DNA of 64,000 bases from Labyrinthula sp. Ha (taxonomy: Eukaryota; Sar; Bigyra; Labyrinthulida; Labyrinthulaceae), in assembly GCA_015227615.1 (NCBI GenBank), contig JAALGZ010000012.1:186001-250000 (forward strand), given 5' to 3'. Of the stretch, positions 17,324 through 30,716 are shown in pieces. Below the pieces are notes generated by a model. The model was not told where the DNA came from. It was given only the letters and a program-made list of their open reading frames with translations, and searched no databases. Each line of letters begins with the position of its first letter. Positions within the stretch are counted from its first letter, which is position 1. Position numbers and translations under genes: made by a program.

Positions 17324-20300
17324 TGATACTTCGCTCATTTTCATCTGCAAACCATTCTTTCCAGGTTATCTAAACTCGGTAACCGGTTTAATTTTAATGA
17401 AAAATTAAGGCCTTTACTCACGAGAATTACGAAAAAAAAATGTTTCTTTTCTCGATCTGTTCGGAGAAAGAAATCTTCATCCTGATTTGTGGCTGGAATA
17501 CAGATCTAAGGATGTACTGACGTATTGAATGTAATAATATGTGGTTCATCTTTTGCAGCAGTGCATTAAGACATCGTTACAGCATCTTGTTACGGTCCAA
17601 CCACCAAGATTATATATTATTCACTAGTGCGAAGCACACCTTATTTTTGTCGTCATTTTCTCTTCCTGTAACAAATCCTAGAACCTATCAATTAAATGTG
17701 GCGCTATGGAGTATCTATTTCTTTGTATATATTTTCACAACTTCTTCGGAGACAAAGATACGAATAACTTTTACTTGAACGAAGACATCGAAAATATTCA
17801 GTTTACGCGGAGTCAATTTGTTAACGTTCAAAAAACAATGAATGTAGCTTGATATGTCTCTCCTTGGTGACTTGTCGAGTTCATCAGTATTTTGACATCA
17901 GTTCATATTCATGAGAAACATCACTTGCCGCATAAAAAGATATTGAAGTTTTTTTCTTGGTTTTGTTCAAATTTTAACTCAAGATAAGTTCCGACACTTA
18001 TGTCACTCTCTACCTAGTATCACAATTTTTTCGGGTATCAACCGGTAACATACGATGCCACAGTCGAAGCATAGTCCCGACTCATGTGTGGAATTGAGGC
18101 ATGCAATAAGATGTATGCTAGGGGTACGAGTAAGAGACACACGTTTGCTTTTCTTCCAGATTTTTTGACTATAGGAGGTCTTTTCCTATGATTTATTACC
18201 CAATTACACCTTCTTATTCCAAACTTCTTACAGTACATTGCCAGCAAAAATATGAATATTGAGAATGTGCCCTACTAAAAACTACCAAAAATTTATATAT
18301 AAAACAAAAGCTGTAGAAAAGTCATTACCACCTTGATTGTCTTGCTTATGAAGAAGTGTTTGTTATAACAGATTTAAATTTACATTTGCACTCTTTCTCA
18401 CCGTCTTAAGGATAAATGTACACATTCCCAATCATTCTAATTATTCTTACGTTTGATTTATACATAAAAAGGTACCGTTCTTAGGCCATTGCTAGCTCTA
18501 AATGCTGCAATGGGATTAGGGTCTCCTGAGTTCATGAAACCAGCATATGATCTACTTTTGATTGCAGCATTAGCTATTATGCTTAGTCTTCTTCGATTGT
18601 GAAGATAAAAGGATTAAGAATCCTTTCCTCCCAATGTTAGAACTTATATTATCAGACGAAAGTTAAATATCTACCAAATATATTTTACTCTCTATTAGAT
18701 CTATATGGCCGGAGTATTTATGGGCTCCCTATGTAACTATCTCTATCAAAATAAACCTGGAAATCCTCAGTTGATTCTATCAAAAGAGGTGAATAGCAAA
18801 AGTAGTTAGAAATCCTTTAGAAACCATATCACTATATTAAGACTTTCTACACCGATAACAACTGGGATAAATATATGAATATATATATATATATATAGGC
18901 TTTTAGATTAGTTTTACCTCGAGATATAACATAGAATTTGCTATGGTAAGACTTCAGCTGGGTTTTTCTGCAGTTGAAAAGAGGTCGCTGTAGTTATGAC
19001 AGGAATATATATGTATCGCTTATGTGAATTGACTACTATTGTGTTCAAAACCATTGAGCATTAAATTTTCAGTTACCAGGAATATGCTAGTCGGGCATGA
19101 CAGAAGTAGCGGCTGGGGCCGAAACTCATATTATGAGTAGCAATTTCTTTGTCTACATTCTACTACCATCACTATGTTTGAACAATTTCCCACGAAATTC
19201 TCGGTTGACCGGACTACCAACCAAGGTTTCATTATGCAGCTCCGAACATTCACTCTAAGGTGTTAAGTTCAATCAGTTGCCTAAATACAAGAGATTGTGG
19301 TTTGTAGTCAGACGAAAATTGACTACTACTGAGGTCTTGAAGGCGAAGAAGTTCCAATCAACACTTACAAAAACAGTTTTTAAAGAACCTTTAGAAATAG
19401 AAGGAAAAGAAATGAATCGATTCGGTCCAAAGTTCACAAGATAACATGTCTAAGCTAGAGTAAATGTTTTTACCTCTTGGTGGAAATAGACAAAAGTATC
19501 AGGGGAGGTTGGCAGCTTAAATTTAAGTTTTTTATATTCCCAAAAGAAAGCATTTTGTTAGATGATTTTCTAGAGAGGTGCTTTGTAGAAGGGTCATGAA
19601 AGAATCTCCGACCTAACCCCTTGCACACCTATAAATCATTTTATTGTTCTTCATTCTTCCCCTGCACTAGCAACCTCAATGCACCGAATGGGGCTATCAT
19701 TTTTAACATTGAAAAAATAATGAGAAATTTATATGAACCAATCAACTGGTAAGAGATACTTCATGTAAATTATATTATCGCCCTAGTTACTCACTTGCAG
19801 ACATGCGCTTAGTTTTCAAGGAAAAACTATCGCCGCAAGGTCGCTTCTTCGGACATGGAACAATTAAAATAATAGTTTCTGCTTTGATATAGCTTATTCT
19901 TTCACCACCTCTCGCAAGCTATGCCCGCTATTTGGTTGCCACATAGACTCAAATAAAGATCAGGGATTTGTTATGCCCTATTCTCTACTCCAAGGTAACA
20001 GAGAGTGAGCTCTAGGTTTGGTACCTGGAATGTCTTTTTGCATGTATAAGCATTGCTCTTAGTTCTTGCGAAAATTGTGTTTTATTTTCAAACAATATAA
20101 CTTTTACTTATCGTGGAACCTTGAATATTTTTCTCATGCAACTGGATATTTTTTTCCCCACGCTCAGTATTTCCAGTTATTTCCCATATCTTACCAAATT
20201 GTAATTCTGGGGACTAAGCTCTAGGGTTTAACTCTTATCCTGTACTTCCGTAATAACTTTCATAATATACTATTAACTGTACTTTTCATATCTCTTGTAA

Positions 20301-20589
20301 AAGTTTGGACACAACTTTAATCTGAAACGGACATGAATTTGAATATTCGTGTTAAATAAGTAAATACGGCACTTTATTTCCCAGCAGTGATACATTTACC
20401 AACAACTGACGCACACATATTTAGAAATACTATTCTATATTCGACTAAAAAGGGCGTATATAAAAAAAACAACGAAATTTATCTTACTGTTTTCTCCGTA
20501 TTTCCAAATAATATAACACAATAAAGAATCACACATATATGCTGAAATCATCTAACCCTTTACGTGTTCGTACTATAATTCTATATAGA
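17324..20589. other. Spacer with a long-loop inverted repeat and an AT microsatellite
   Basis: An 11-bp perfect inverted repeat (AATGCTGCAAT 18501-18511, ATTGCAGCATT 18561-18571) sits in a slightly GC-richer island. An (AT)n run lies at 18879-18897. A small coding-like island occurs near 19800-19990. No gene can be supported. Confidence 0.35.
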
Positions 20590-20595
20590 ACCTAA

Positions 20596-20632
20596 TACAA
20601 AACGTATTCAAACTAACACTTGTGAAACAGTT
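20596..20632 (+). promoter_or_regulatory. Promoter-proximal block shared by genes A and B
   Basis: The words ACAAAACGTATT and CTTGTGAAA.AGT occur 63 to 27 bp before the ATG of gene A and again at 31463-31499, 60 bp before gene B. The surrounding spacers have otherwise diverged. In gene A, a TATATA lies just upstream at about 20582. This may be a core-promoter or 5'-UTR element, or recent duplication not yet erased. Confidence 0.45.
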
Positions 20633-20658
20633 AATAAGTCCCTACAAGAAGACACCAA

Positions 20659-22575
20659 ATGTTGTTTCGATATACTCTTTTGATATTAGCTTTCTTTGCA
20701 GTCTCTGTCCACTCTGTTGCTCAAGTTCCTTTAATAACTGGCAACCTTACTTTTATAACTACAAGATATTCTAACTTTATTGGAGGCTTTGATGAAGAGT
20801 GCTCCATCATAGCCCCAATGGTTAAACTTGCCCCTGGGGAAAATTTGTGTGATTTAGACACAATTCAAACAAATATTACTGGACAAGTTCTTATTACCTT
20901 TATAATATTGAACTTTGGTTGTTTTGAAGAAGTTGCATATGAGAATGCGATCAAACTTGGTGCAATAGCACTCATAGATGCTGTTGGAATACCTCCTGGA
21001 TCCTACGAAAGTATTCACAATGCAGGACAGAGTTTCCAGAAAGGAGATATTCCTTTTCTTCAAGTTGGAACTGAGTTCTTTGGCACCTTTGGTATTGAAG
21101 GTTTAAGTCCTGCGTTTAATTTCTTGAACGGAACACCAATAGTTATTCAAGGTTGTGGAGATACAAATCTTTTTAGTAAATGTTTTCTTTCCTATCAAAT
21201 TATATATATTTTCTTCTCTTTCCTTGCGTTATATGGAATTTTTTTATCTTATAAAGCAGCTAAAAAAGTAAAAGGATCTGCTTCAAGTCGTCCTAGAATA
21301 GCTCTTATTGCGTATGAAGCTTTGTTCTTATTATTTACCGCTGTTGTATTATTCTTTGGAATAGAATTAAGACAATGCAAAAACCTGTTAGATGGAAGTG
21401 TTATTTCATCGCGTGCTAAAGATGTGCTTGGTGTGTTACAAATAATAGGAAATGTTCATGGATCACTTCTAAATGCCATCTATTGGAAAGCTTTACGAAA
21501 AGGTTGCTTCTTGAAAGACTCGAAGTCAGCAATTTATTGGCGAAAGGAGTTTTTTCTTTCTCCATTGCAGATAGTTTCTGCTGCTTCAACTTTATCTCTT
21601 GTTATTGGCCTAATTAATGCAATTGACAATTTTCACGCAGGAAAAGTTGAACAGTTTAAAAGAGTATTGCGATTCGCTGTGTCACTTGACATTATTTGTG
21701 GTATAGTTCTTTTTATTAGTGTTTTACAATTTATTCTTACTTTAAGAAAAGTATTACCAAATCCAAATCAACAATCAAAGTTTGTAGAAGAAGCTGGTTT
21801 TATTGGTAATGTAAAATTTGTTCTTGAAACTATGAAAGAAGTAATGAAAGGAAAAAACTTTGCGTTGAGATTAACCAGGCAGCAAACGAATAATATAGCT
21901 ACTGTTAATTCCAAGCTTATTAACTTATCACTCCACCTTTCTAAATGGCTCACACTTTATGTGATTATCATGGTATTGAGTTCATACTGTTTGTTCTTTG
22001 GATTCTTAGATAATTTACCTTTTGGCTTGTTTCAAAATGATCCTGAAATGTGCAAATCAATTTCTTTTCTTGTTGCTTATGTATGTATAAGAATCTTTAC
22101 CTCGTACTGTAAGATCATTGGACTTGGAGGTCCATCGCGAATAAGAAATATGGAAACTGAAAGCACTATAAAAGAACTTAACAGCACACGTTTATTGAAT
22201 ACTCTTCGAAGCATGTCGAACTTGAGTTCAAGAGATAGAGCTCTAACACCACCTAGATTGACATTACCTGTAACTGAGCAAGCTATGGAGCACTATATGT
22301 CAAAGGGAAGTGATATAAATGTAAAGCGAACGCTTGATAAGAATCCGGAACCAGTTAGTATGAAGACACTATTAAGGCCTACTCTTGGTAGAGGAGTTCA
22401 TAAAAATGGTTCATCCTTCTTTTCTCTTGGTAGACGCAGTAAGAAGATTTCCTTGACAACTTTAGGTACTCCTCCATTGTCACCAAGAGGTAAGAAATTA
22501 TGGGAAACAGTTAGAGAGAGAAATAATCCTCCCGTAAACTGTAAACTAAACAGTTGCAAAGATAGTATGGTATAA
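20659..22575 (+). CDS. PA-domain seven-transmembrane receptor-like protein (paralog A)
   Basis: 638 residues, one exon. Signal peptide 1-21 (cleavage near SVAQ). Ectodomain 22-179 resembles a protease-associated (PA) domain: C64, then TGQVLITFIIL, C88-FEEVAYENAIKLGA, IPPGSY and IPFLQVGTEF follow the PA order, a fold used for ligand or protein binding outside the cell. Ectodomain cysteines are C48, C64, C88, C166 and C175; N-glycosylation sites are N29, N72 and N158. Seven hydrophobic spans lie at about 180-200, 214-236, 256-277, 300-320, 339-362, 430-450 and 467-489, with a long loop between spans 5 and 6 and a basic, Ser/Thr-rich tail of about 145 residues. This is GPCR-like topology, but I recognise no standard GPCR motif. 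ATG context has A at -3 (CCAAATG). First of four paralogs. Function unknown; a surface receptor is inferred. Confidence 0.82.
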   Translation: MLFRYTLLILAFFAVSVHSVAQVPLITGNLTFITTRYSNFIGGFDEECSIIAPMVKLAPGENLCDLDTIQTNITGQVLITFIILNFGCFEEVAYENAIKLGAIALIDAVGIPPGSYESIHNAGQSFQKGDIPFLQVGTEFFGTFGIEGLSPAFNFLNGTPIVIQGCGDTNLFSKCFLSYQIIYIFFSFLALYGIFLSYKAAKKVKGSASSRPRIALIAYEALFLLFTAVVLFFGIELRQCKNLLDGSVISSRAKDVLGVLQIIGNVHGSLLNAIYWKALRKGCFLKDSKSAIYWRKEFFLSPLQIVSAASTLSLVIGLINAIDNFHAGKVEQFKRVLRFAVSLDIICGIVLFISVLQFILTLRKVLPNPNQQSKFVEEAGFIGNVKFVLETMKEVMKGKNFALRLTRQQTNNIATVNSKLINLSLHLSKWLTLYVIIMVLSSYCLFFGFLDNLPFGLFQNDPEMCKSISFLVAYVCIRIFTSYCKIIGLGGPSRIRNMETESTIKELNSTRLLNTLRSMSNLSSRDRALTPPRLTLPVTEQAMEHYMSKGSDINVKRTLDKNPEPVSMKTLLRPTLGRGVHKNGSSFFSLGRRSKKISLTTLGTPPLSPRGKKLWETVRERNNPPVNCKLNSCKDSMV

Positions 22576-22598
22576 ACTAGATTTTAGGAATATATATT

Positions 22599-22604
22599 AA
22601 TAAA
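22599..22604 (+). terminator. Candidate poly(A) signal of gene A
   Basis: AATAAA 24 bp after the stop codon, in an AT-rich 3' region. Position and sequence fit a cleavage/polyadenylation signal. Confidence 0.4.
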
Positions 22605-25600
22605 TTTTGTTTTTGGGGCCTACTGTGCTCTTGTATAGCAGAAAATTTCAAAATCACAAAATATAGAATTTTAAGCTCTAGTACGCATTTCCTGGCAATT
22701 ACCAGCAAATCTGAAAAACATATAGGATTGACCACCACTAGTAGAACTTCCTCTAAGCTTACTATTGAATTGACAGGAATAGTGTGAACCAAACTAGTCT
22801 ATCAAAAAACTAAAACAGCTCACATAGAGCGCTAAACAGCCGCGTTGGCAATACTGTTGACATTGCAATTTAGGTGATTTGCAGTGCAACCTCAGCAGTG
22901 TAGAATATTAGTGTCTAAAATGGTTAGCTATGATATTTCAATTTATAATATAAACAGAAAACCTGATATAAGCTCTAATGCAATATGGAAAGCAATTAGA
23001 ATTTCTTAGTTAGAATGCCAGACCATAGAAGTTGAGCCTGAGCTTCTGGTATTCTGTCATTGTAATATTTGTTTTGGCTAGTCAAGAGGGCGAATTGGTA
23101 TAAATAAATATAGTAACGTAGTTTCTACTCTGCATAGACTGGTTGCGGTTATTATTCAAAACTTCAGAATCTACAACCAACTATAACAAAAATCAGTTAG
23201 AATAGCTTGGAAAAATCGAAATATCACTTATAGTAAAAAGAAATATATAAATTAGCTATGATGTTCAAAGCCGTAGTGAGAATATCATATTCTCTAAAAT
23301 AAATAGAGTCCTAGGATACTGAGCAAACCATAATTCTTACCCAAAGTGTCCTCGTGTCCTTAAAACATCTGGTAAATCATCATGCTTTCGCCATTAGCCC
23401 CATCAATTTACCAAGGTACCATGAGTTGGGCATAAAGTTTTAGTGGTTAGTTGGGCTAAAAGTTTCTCAGCTACATATTTGTTTTCATTCATAACTAAAT
23501 TTATCGTACTACGTTATCTATCAAGGGTAAGTAGCTCTGACTAAGGAGTAGTGCTCTTGTTGGTCTAGCTGAGTTTTGGCAATGTCTTGGGTACATCTAA
23601 ATAAAATATTAAGAATCCCCAGAGCTGAGCCAACGGTTTCAGTGTATTGGTAAGTGTTTATCAAGAGCTAAATTTTACGTAACATCTAAATTATCCAAAT
23701 ATTACTCTTTTCTTTGGGATTTAATGTGCTGTTAGATTGATAATGACACAATGAATCTAACCAATATTTAGCAAGATGTTACACCTAACGAAAAGCCATT
23801 GGCAAGCCTGCATTGATAACCCAGTTTTTAATGCACTATGGAAAAGAATGGTGTTATTTTACATGGGTCATTGATCTATATTCCGACTGTCTTTTAATGG
23901 TGGGTACTAATTGCGCCGCCATGACATTCATTAAAGGAATTAATTTGGGTTTAGCACCAAATATACAGCTGGTTACCCTTAATCGTGTTAACTTATGTTT
24001 ATACTTAGTTTCCAAGTAACTAATCCTCTCTCTTACGATATCGTAGTATATGTAGCAGATGTACATGAAGTTGTATACATTTATATATATATATGCTTTT
24101 AATAGACCCAATCGCCTCTTTTGTACAGAAAAAAAGACAGATTTTAAACCGAGTGCCTAAGTATTTCTCTTTGAATGTAAACACCAGAATCTAATGGTTG
24201 ATCTAGTGCTAGAATGAGCAACATAGTTCGGATGAACCAATAATTACCCTATGTTAGATTTTTTCTAATTGTAGAAGGTTTATGTATTTGATTGGTTCTT
24301 GCACATACTTTTCTTCATATCCCTTGATTGCTATTCTTAGTTTCTTTTATTTGGTTTCCCATTAAATTCTTGAGAATTACTGGTCATATATAGAAAGAAA
24401 AAGAACATAAACCATTAAAATAATCATAGTACTTTATCTATTAAGTAATATTATCAATACAGCTATATCATAGTCAATGTTATCAAAGAAACTGGGTGTG
24501 TATATCTTGCTTTTCAATTCTTTGTGTTTGTTAATATTATTCTTTTTTGCATAGATACTTGCTAAGAGATTAAAGTTCACAGTCAACCAAGTCCAAAAAT
24601 ATTTTTTTATTTAATTATTCTTACCCTTCTTTATATCTAAGCCCTAACTCTCGCATATGAAAGCAGATATGTCTTGGGCCGATATACTGTATTAAAGAAT
24701 CGTATGAAAATAGTTTGCTCCTGAGAATATAGGTGGATGATATTGTCACGATTTAGAACCCCTTTATCCTTGTTAGTATTTGATCAAAGATCATCTATTA
24801 TTCTAAGGCAAAACTACACTAAATCCTATTGTGCCATTGTTTTTTCCTATATAGTTGGTCTCAAAGGAATATCTTAAAAAAATAACCCAATCAAATATGT
24901 ATCAGTTCCCTTAGAATCAAACCAAAAGTTATTTAGTAGTGAGATCATTGAAAAAGGTGTTATCCTGCAATGCTTATAGCTTCTATCACATCCTTCTTGC
25001 AAAGAGAGTTGTACTCCTTATTTCAGTACGCGAACTGCCTCAGACTCTTTGACTTTGCTCTAGTTGTATATACTATGGTTTAAATTTCTCAATAAGATGA
25101 AGGTTATTGTGAATGAACTGATTGTTCGATGAATGAATTGAGTTTTACTACTGGGGAGAACTTGCTTGTGGCTAACTGCTAATTCACTATTTGACCAACC
25201 GGGTTGATGCAGAACTGTGTTTTTGCTAACGTCAGAACTTTGAATATGAAAGGAGTTCTTTGACTAGGAGTATAATTAATGTAATATGTATATGACCAAG
25301 CGACAACATTGCAAAGTTGGGATAGTTCTCCGCATCCATCAAAGACTTTGCAAGGTGAAAAAACAGAGGAAATATTTAAGAATATTTAGTGGTTTATTCA
25401 GTGCTTTTTTATATCTTTAATTTCCTGGCGTCGCCTTGAGAAGCTATATTCTTGTTCTAATCTTTACCACTTGACACATAATTACTTCTAGTTTGGCAGA
25501 TTATCCTATTAGTTTCATAAGAAAATAATTTTTGATAAGAACATTTTGATTTATTCCTAGACATTTTGAATTTCTTGCTCTATTCTTCCCGCGATTTTTT

Positions 25601-28600
25601 TATGTTTTCTGATAAAATAGGGGACGAGTTTCAAATTCAGATTAAATAAAAGTAATAAAATTATTAAATATCCAAGACGTGACAGGTTGCATTCGTATAA
25701 GAATAGCCAAGTTAAATCATTGGCATATTTTCATATACACAATGAAGTACCACACCCCCAGTTACCTATTTTCCATGAATTCAAATGTAAAATTTCATAT
25801 TTAGCTGTATTGAATATATTTCTTATAAATTTTATACAAATTATGATTGTTTTACTGAGAGCACGAACCATATCATCGATTAAAATATGTGGGAGTTATA
25901 CTATTATTTCTTGACATCAAGAAAACCACGAGACCAAATACGGGATAAGAAATGAAAGTAATAGCATGACTGGATAGTAATTTTCAGAAATTTATTGCTG
26001 CAATTGAGACTCATAATGGCTAATAATACCTCAGAATAGATCTTTTGAAAATATTGGCATTGCTCTTGACCAAGTATCATGGGTTGGACATGTGGTTATG
26101 CAAGGTAAACAAATATGACTAAGTTAATGCAGAATTAACTACAATTATAATGAAATACTCTATGAATAATATTTGGAAAGGTATAAATAGGTACTTGATA
26201 AAATTTAAGTGTGAGATATAAGAGCTCTTTGATACTTGTTGGGCGGTCGGAATCTTGCTGGGCATCATATATCTTGGGATTGACAATACTTATTCACTCC
26301 ACTGAAATATTTCATTGCTGAAACTGCTAAATTTCACATTAAAATCTCCCATACGATCACTATGATCATTTAAATACCGTAAGTATGTCAGATTTGAGTC
26401 AAAAATTGAATTACCCAGAATCGAGAGAGAATTCAAGAAGCAGTTAGAATTTAGGGCATAAAAAAACTAAATAGATCTAGCTCTAAGTTATAATTGTACA
26501 TCCCAAACGCACGCCTCTATGAAGATATATTTTTTCAATTCATTTGACTTTATGAACTAGATGATAAGTTATGACCCAAAAGAACACCAAAGGTGATAAC
26601 ATATAATGTAATATTCTTGAAGTAGAGGTAGCATAAGCTTACCTATTCTGGGAAAAAGATTACATCTCTCGAATTGTATGTGTTCATTCTTTGAAAGCAA
26701 TCCCGAGAAATTATTGTATCCTAATGCTTGCAAAATAAGTAGCCGTAGCGAAAATTTTTAATAACACCACAAAGCAAAACTTCAAGATAATATAATGGAG
26801 AAAACTTGGAAAACACTATAACTAAAAATGGTTAGTACATGGTTTTACACATTCTTGAGCATATAGATAGATATTATTACATAATTCAAACAATTAAGAT
26901 ACAAAATACAACACACCTAACAACTGGTTCCAAATTAGTCAACAGGAAGTAAGGTATATGATCTGTTTCAACAGAAGGTTAGAAGACATATATATATATA
27001 TATATATCATCAAGAAACAAAAAGACGAGTTCTAACATAAAAGCTAATTTTTGGAAAAGAGTGATTCTTACCTCCAAATCAATATTATAAGTTATCAGCC
27101 GTATTAGGTTAATAGGTGCATATCTTAATTTTTTCTTTTAGTTTAATGATTTTCCCATTGGTTCCGCAATATGGAGCTATATTAGTTCACATTTACCCTG
27201 AATACGCCCGGCACACAACAGCTTCGCTTCATCTATATTTATTGTTCCATACTATCTCTTTCTATCAAAATGATAACTTTCATCTCAGAGTGTTGAGTTT
27301 TCAGCCATTAAATCTAAAGAATTTGTACTTGAAAAACGGTTCTATGGATGTAATTTTATCTGGGTAGGGTTAAATGACCTATAGAAGGAGGTACATGCCT
27401 ATCGCCAAGCATCGGAAATTCTCTTAAGAATCAAGTCCATGTAAATGGTTAATAGGTGTTTAAAATTCTACAAATTTGGATTCAAAATAGTTTATCACAA
27501 TGTTTTTTCTGCAGATGGAATGCTTAGTAAGAACTGTGCGGTCTTTCTACCACGATTTAATGGTAATGAGTTATTATGACATAACGCGGTGCAGACTTTT
27601 CATAACTGGCACTACTCTACCTAGCTTCATGGCGATTAATAACACGACTTTGTACTATCAAGCTCTGTCAGCTAAAATTAAATATCCCGTGGTATAGCGA
27701 TAAGGAAAGGCCACCGTGAAAAAGATATGGAAGAAACATTGTCACATTAAGTAGCTGCAAGATCAGTAAATTAATCCTATATAAAGGTACGAATTCATGT
27801 TGAAACACCTATTTAAGGCAACATTCGGATTGCAGAGAACGGTAAACAAATGGGTTGAAGTATTCTTTTGATTTCAATCTAAATCATATAAATAATAATT
27901 ATTTGTCTTTATTATATAATTTTGCCAAGCTTAGGCATAGCAAAAAGAAAATTTTAGGCACTAACGCGAACAACTCCTACAGAAAACAACAAAGACTTTT
28001 TGCAATATGCTCACAAAAATTAATAAGCAAAGATTTTGACTGCATTTAGTTCCAATGTTCTTGATTACTGTTTTCTATTTTAGACAATGTCATATTGCGA
28101 ATGTACAAGAATTTGCTGAACTGGAGTAAACTTAAATAATATTCTAAACGTTAAAGTAGAGCTAGAGTGCTAGTTGATTGAGATTTATACCAAGTGGTTA
28201 AATTTTTTGCTAAACATAGCAAAACTATGAATATGTTCAATACCTTTCAAGTTAACGCTCAATCATGAGGACAAAATCCATATGTGCTATCGTAAGAATA
28301 CATGTAAATACTATTCCATTGTATAGAGGAAAACAAACTACTCCGCTACTTGCTTCCATCTAATTTATGAGCTGGGAAGTCCAAGTTATGACTCAGTAAC
28401 TTTAGCAGGCATATTTATTTGTCTTAATCAAAAGTTAATCTACTGTGTCATCCAGGAATTGCAGGTGTTTAAATCACGCATCAAATATATAGAAGAACAG
28501 AATAACCTGAATATTAAACATCAAAAACGTTAATGTGATCCAGAAAGACAGAGAAGTTGCTTTCGGGGGGATAGCATATGAAAAATATTTAAAATGCTTT

Positions 28601-29892
28601 TCATCGGACACATTGCTAAATTTTGTCTATATCTGGGGTTTTATCATGTCGGTAACAAAATAGAATATTTATGATTGGTTTCTTCGGAATTTATACTCAA
28701 TATAAAGAAGTTTATATTAAATTGTAATTCAATTTCTTATATCCGTTAAGTTAAGAACTAAACCGTAATTATATTTAATTCAAAGTGATTGAATTTATGC
28801 ATAGGTAGCTTTTAAGTACATATGTTACTATTTTATGGCTTAGTATTAACTACGATAAAAACAGTGCATACTGGACCATACTAACCATGATGCTAGGCTC
28901 CAAATGTAATTAGACCTCGAATGCAATTCAGAAGAATAAATAAAAAAAGATATTTTTCTTGCCTATGGTAGTTACGACAACATGGTTCCCTATTTATATC
29001 AAACAACTTTCTTTTTACTTTGATTGTCAATATTCAAAAAGAACAGTTTGGAAAATAAAAAGAATAGCCAATTAGGACTGCTACAGAGAGAGTACTCCAG
29101 CTAAACAAACCTAAAGTTATATGCTGCGATCATATTAACGATAGAATTAACATTGATAAACAAATACCTTTTCAGTTACGTGTAACTTACATTGGTAGGC
29201 AACTAACAATATAAATTAATGTTAGTACTAATGGCCCCAAAGGGTGTCAATTTTTCGAGTTTTAGGATCTATATGTATAGAGTCTAGATACGCTATTTTT
29301 TTGTTAAATATCTCTTATTAATACTCATAAATAAGAATCTCTGATTAACAGAATAGAATACTAATATCGAGAATATAAGAATTATACAAGTCCAAAATTG
29401 TTGGCGTATATATGGAAAGATTGGAGGTGAATCAAAAAAAGATCAAGTAGAGTTTTATTTGGTAAAATTCGAGGTTTGTATTTCTAGTATATGCTACAAC
29501 TTTAACCCTTAACAGACTTTAATGTAGAATCTGGTATCTCATAGGTCTTTGCTGGGTATTCCTCTTAATTCAAAACTCCTGCCTCAAGAAAGTGATACAT
29601 TAAAAGATGAAGAAAAACCTAACTTTCAAGATTAAAATTAGAATCTGCAATCCCAAAATACATGTGACTGAATGAAAGACTATATTCTTTTCAATTTTAC
29701 ATATGTTCTTGACTTTTTCACGCAAAAGGTCAAGCAATCAAGCACAAAGAGCTAGCACTATGATCAATAAGAACTTTGACAGATATGTGAGGAGATGTTT
29801 AGCAAAGACAGCCTCTACCTTTTCATACTTTAAGTGTTTTTTTTGCTTGTCAAGGTTGTTTTGCAACTTTGCGTAGATAGTGTCTTCTAGAT
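22605..29892. other. AT-rich spacer between genes A and B
   Basis: No supported gene. (AT)n microsatellites lie near 24080-24093 and at 26988-27007. Several frames of 64-85 codons occur but have AT-driven composition and no family. One at 23813-24019 was examined and rejected. Confidence 0.35.
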
Positions 29893-30716
29893 TTATGTTC
29901 GGAATCTTTCAATTTCCCATAATTTTATAGGCTTATAACAAGCTAACGTTATAACGCCAATGATAGCTATGTCTGCCCACAGGAAATAACACAAAGGTAA
30001 GTTCGGGGGAAATGAGTTCCGATACTTACCGTTAAGGAAGAAAGTATGTCTAAACACAGCAAAGCCAACTCCATGTACTATGATAATTATCCGAGCATAT
30101 GCCCAGAAAAAGTAACGACAAGCATATCTATCGACATGCTCTGCAGAAAAGATTTCAGTTGATACAGGGTTTGGTACTTCATTTCCATAAGTAACAATAA
30201 GCAGGTATTTTTACAATTCCATATCACAGTACCTATATAGTTCTCATGTTCTAAGCAGTTTCTGATGTGCTGATAGCTGGTATGTTAACCTAGAACCAGT
30301 TTTGATGAAGCCCCATGAAGACAAAAGGTCTTCCAGCGTAATGGGGAGAAAAATATAGCATTTTACGTAGATGCTATGCAAAAAACACTTTTCTTTCTGT
30401 ATAAGCTTAAATTAAATAAAAAAGGAAAAAGTACAGTCTAGAATCTCACAAAAATTTACATATTATAGCTCGCCATTCCTTATTGATACATGGAGCTTAA
30501 AATATGGAAGTAATCAACTATTTCTACACGGTTCAATGGTACTTTTTTAAGAAAGATAAATATGACAATGATTAATAACAGTACAAGAATATGTTTTTGA
30601 GAAAAAATTGTGGGGTACAAGAATGGAACCCTTTTTAATTTATCAATCGATCCACCTTTGTTCTTGAAAATGCGTTTTTCTTGCAGATATGAAATAAGAA
30701 ACCTAAATCTTAGGTG
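29893..30716 (-). CDS. Candidate intron-containing membrane protein gene (unidentified)
   Basis: Three minus-strand open pieces follow each other: 30716-30480, 30411-30244 and 30210-29893, the last open for 105 codons. The last two are in the same frame. The pieces carry hydrophobic segments (HILVLLLIIVIFIFL; RIIIIVHGVGFAVF; IAIIGVITLACY) flanked by charged residues, as in polytopic membrane proteins. Tryptophan and alanine are commoner, and lysine and asparagine rarer, than random AT-rich DNA would give. A good splice pair frames a 57-bp putative intron inside the last piece (GTAAGTATC donor at 30029, TGTGGGCAG acceptor at 29973); it is a multiple of three, so either form stays open. No start codon or family is identified. 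It could be a real small gene or a decaying one. Confidence 0.38.

Noticed and set aside
23813-24019. Frame with a WVIDLYS string that resembles an integrase-core beta strand
   Set aside because: Only one short string matches; the neighbouring catalytic positions are absent and the start is TTG. Chance is the simpler explanation.
27116-27367. Plus-strand 83-codon frame
   Set aside because: Starts at a non-ATG codon, with AT-driven hydrophobic composition and no motif.
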